Shown: positions 61,313-64,000 of the stretch, piece after piece
Position numbering within the stretch: position 1 is the first letter of the stretch
Layout: each line of letters starts with the position of its first letter
NCBI RefSeq assembly: GCF_016859125.1
Contig: NZ_CP069338.1
Coordinates: forward strand, 10,047,501 to 10,111,500
Length of the DNA stretch: 64,000 bases
Direction: 5' to 3'
Source: Archangium violaceum
Lineage (GTDB): Bacteria; Myxococcota; Myxococcia; Myxococcales; Myxococcaceae
Made by a program: the position numbers and the translations under genes
The notes under the pieces: generated by a model
Told to the model about the DNA's origin: nothing
Seen by the model: the letters and a program-made list of their open reading frames with translations, nothing else
Database searches by the model: none

Positions 61313-62516
61313 ATGCCGGGCATGAGCGACACGGCGACGAGCAGGGCCCGGACCATTCTCACCATCGTAGCGGGCTCCCTGCTGCTCCTGCTGGCACTCG
61401 CCGCGGGTGCGTTCTGGCGCCTGGACCAGCGCGCCCGGAAGGCGGGGGATGAGCTGATCGCGGAGGTCCAGGCCCTCGAGACCCTCCGCGTGGTGCGCCC
61501 CGCGCATACGGACGCGCCCACTCCCGGCTCGCTCGCCCAGACGCTCGGGCCCCTGATGCAGGAGCTCCTCATTCTCCAGAAGGCCGAGCCCAGGCTGGAG
61601 GAGCCGGTCAACGTCCGGTGCCGGGAGGTCCGCGATGGAAAGCGCCCCCTCACGGAGCTGCCCGGGGTGTGCCGCGAGTCCCTCGAGCGGGGCCGTCCAC
61701 TGATGCAGCGCGCGCTGCGGGCCTCGCGTACCGAAGAAGGCGGACTGCCCGAGGGCTTCCATGCCCTCGATGACCCCAACCACCCCTACCAGCAGCGGGG
61801 GTTCATCGCGCTCCAGCACGTCCTCAAGCTCACCGCGCTCGAGATCCGCTTCCAGCTCGAGAGCGGACAGGCCGACGCCGCCCTGGAGCACTGCATCGAT
61901 GGGCTCGCGCTGTCGCGAGACATGGGGCACGGCACTGGCCTGATCGGGGCCATGATCTCCGTGGCCGGGAACACAATCCTCTTCCGGCCCTGTGCGGATG
62001 TGCTCCAGCACGCCTCGCCCGCGAGCCTGAAGCAGGCCACGGTGGCCCTGCGGCGCATCCGTGAGGGTCTGAGCCCCCTCTCGTCCGCCATGCGCACCGA
62101 GCGCCTCTTCTTGCCGCTGAGCGCATTCGGCCAGGTGCTCGCCCCCGAGCAACTCCATGCCCTTCCGGCCGGAGCGCGGGCCCTCTTGGGGCAAGGCCAG
62201 GCCGACCTGGTGGACATCCCCTTCTTCACCCCCGCCTTGATGCACCACGCCCTCGTCGAGTTCATGCGCCTCGCGGGGGAGGTCATGCCGCTCGTCGATC
62301 TTCCGCTCGCGGAACGCAAGGCTCCCTTCGACGCGCTGGGCCAGGAGGCCGTGCGGTCGTGGAACCCGCTCGTCCGCATGGGCCTGCCCGACTTCAGCGG
62401 ATCCGCCGCCCGGGTGGACCTGCAGCGGGCCCGAGGCATACCTCCAGGGACTCTCGGCCGTCCTGGACCCGGAGGTGGCCCGGCTCCAGGAACTGACACT
62501 GACGGCGACGCCCTGA
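61313..62516 (+). pseudogene. Membrane-anchored hypothetical protein with C-terminal frameshift
   Basis: It starts with an ATG at 61313 (a second at 61322). One N-terminal membrane helix (ILTIVAGSLLLLLALAAGAFW) is followed by about 350 residues of helical, TPR-like sequence (GFIALQHVLKLTALEIRFQLESGQADAALEHCIDGLALSRDMGHG). Homology-like composition is lost after VDLQRAR. Another frame resumes AYLQGLSAVLDPEVARLQELTLTATP and stops at 62516, a sensible end. One extra or missing base near 62435 (GCCCGAGGC) explains this. The family is not recognised; similar proteins occur near lipoprotein genes in myxobacteria. Confidence 0.65.
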
Positions 62517-62622
62517 GCACGCGGGACCCAGGGTCACGGCTCACGGCGTGTACTTCACCGCCGTCATCCCCAACCGGTGCGGGCTCCGCGTGTGGAGCCC
62601 CGGGCTCGATGCGCCAGGGGCC

Positions 62623-63288
62623 TCACTTCAGCAGCGGAGCCAGCGCGGGCCAGACATGGTCGCGCAGCTTGGGCTGCACGGCGGCGACGGGGTGGATGTT
62701 GTCGGCCTGGAAGGAGGCGCGGTCCATGGCAATGGGCTCCAGCAGGAATGGGAGCAGGGACACCTTGTGCGCCTCGGCCACGGCTCGGTAGTTGGCCGCG
62801 AAGCCCTCCGTGTAGGCCTTCCCCAGGTTGGGCGGCATGCGCATGCCCACCAGCAACACCCGGGCGCCAGAGGCCTTGGCCGCGCTCACCATCTTCTCCA
62901 GGTGGGTCCGGGTCTGCTTGAGCGACAGGCCCCGCAGCCCGTCGTTGCCGCCCAGGGCGATGACCACCACCGCTGGCTGGTTGCGCGCGAGCTCTCGTTC
63001 GATTCGCGCGGCTCCGCCCGCGGTGGTTTCTCCACTGACGCTGGCGTTCACCACCCGCCATCCAGGCGTCTCCTTGGCCATCCGCTCGGCCGTCAGCGCC
63101 ACCCAGCCCTCCTCCGGCGCGAGCCCGTAGGCGGCGGACAGCGAGTCCCCCATCACCAGCACCGTCCGCACGGGCCCGGCCTCCGCGACCGATGCTCCCA
63201 GCGTGGCCAGCCCCACGGCCAGTGCCACTACCAGGCAACCGAGCACACCGGCGGTCCGGGTGTGATCCCTCTTGTATCCTTGGCTCAT
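62623..63288 (-). CDS. tesA: GDSL-type esterase, TesA/arylesterase-like
   Basis: The ATG at 63288 follows GGAGGAG; 221 residues with a signal peptide (GVLGCLVVALAVGLATLGASVAEA). The SGNH blocks are in order: VLVMGDSLSAAYGL (block I, nucleophile Ser), VNASVSGETTAGG (Gly), VIALGGNDGLRG (Asn) and FQADNIHPVAAVQ (Asp-x-x-His). Length and motifs match TesA, a periplasmic thioesterase/lysophospholipase. It is divergent from an ABC transporter ATPase, as tesA and ybbA are in Escherichia coli and many other proteobacteria. Confidence 0.93.
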   Translation of the reverse strand: MSQGYKRDHTRTAGVLGCLVVALAVGLATLGASVAEAGPVRTVLVMGDSLSAAYGLAPEEGWVALTAERMAKETPGWRVVNASVSGETTAGGAARIERELARNQPAVVVIALGGNDGLRGLSLKQTRTHLEKMVSAAKASGARVLLVGMRMPPNLGKAYTEGFAANYRAVAEAHKVSLLPFLLEPIAMDRASFQADNIHPVAAVQPKLRDHVWPALAPLLK

Positions 63289-63362
63289 CCGCTGCAACTC
63301 CTCCGGGCCGCCGTTACAAGCCTGCTCCGCGAACAGGCGCTCCCCTGACGAAGAACCCAAAT

Positions 63363-64000
<638 letters not shown>

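Overview
The window is high-GC DNA from a myxobacterium, most likely of the Cystobacter/Archangium group. The evidence is the set of lineage-typical families (DUF2381 proteins paired with Ser/Thr kinases, DUF6310/DUF5953-type genes, a DUF4215 plus Cys-repeat lipoprotein ending in a beta-helix) together with GC-rich third positions throughout. Family names come from recognising motifs and order by eye; no database search was run.

Layout. (1) 1-7.5 kb is chromosome-like: a membrane protein, a large beta-helix lipoprotein, a frameshifted PEBP-family gene, a small Cys-rich lipoprotein, a BBE-type flavin oxidase, and a scrambled remnant of an amine oxidase joined to a ThDP-dependent enzyme. (2) 7.5-24.8 kb is accessory DNA: a low-GC PD-(D/E)XK-like nuclease gene, a DUF6310/DUF5953 pair, a kinase/DUF2381 pair, an ISL3-family transposase, and a type VI secretion-associated operon (DUF2169, ketosynthase-like, DUF4150 toxin, SUKH immunity). 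An ISAs1-family element splits the DUF2169 gene, and a 1.4-kb toxin/immunity segment is tandemly duplicated. (3) 24.85-34.45 kb is a compact minus-strand phage-derived element: integrase, two excisionase-like regulators, primase-helicase, TerS, capsid protein and tail fibre. No large terminase, portal, protease or tail assembly genes are visible, so it resembles a phage satellite. (4) 34.4-48.7 kb looks like a defence island. It has a dynamin-like GTPase/SNF2 helicase operon sitting between the two ends of an IS91-family transposase gene, a 1406-residue NACHT-WD40-SIR2 protein, and an IS21-family element inserted in a metallopeptidase remnant. (5) 48.7-64 kb returns to chromosome: mutS, nhaA, an ABC1/UbiB-family kinase, a second kinase/DUF2381 pair, a secreted GH5-type hydrolase, and a divergent tesA/ABC-ATPase pair.

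Three same-orientation copies of a tRNA 3'-end-like sequence (7581, 34427, 48709) bound regions 2+3 and 4. This suggests two islands stacked at one attachment sequence beside mutS.

Eight genes have apparent single-base indels, several in G or C runs. Some may be sequencing errors, so calls of pseudogene are qualified. The strongest candidates for an undescribed system are the GTPase/helicase operon, the WD40-SIR2 STAND protein with nearly identical repeats, and the satellite-like element.
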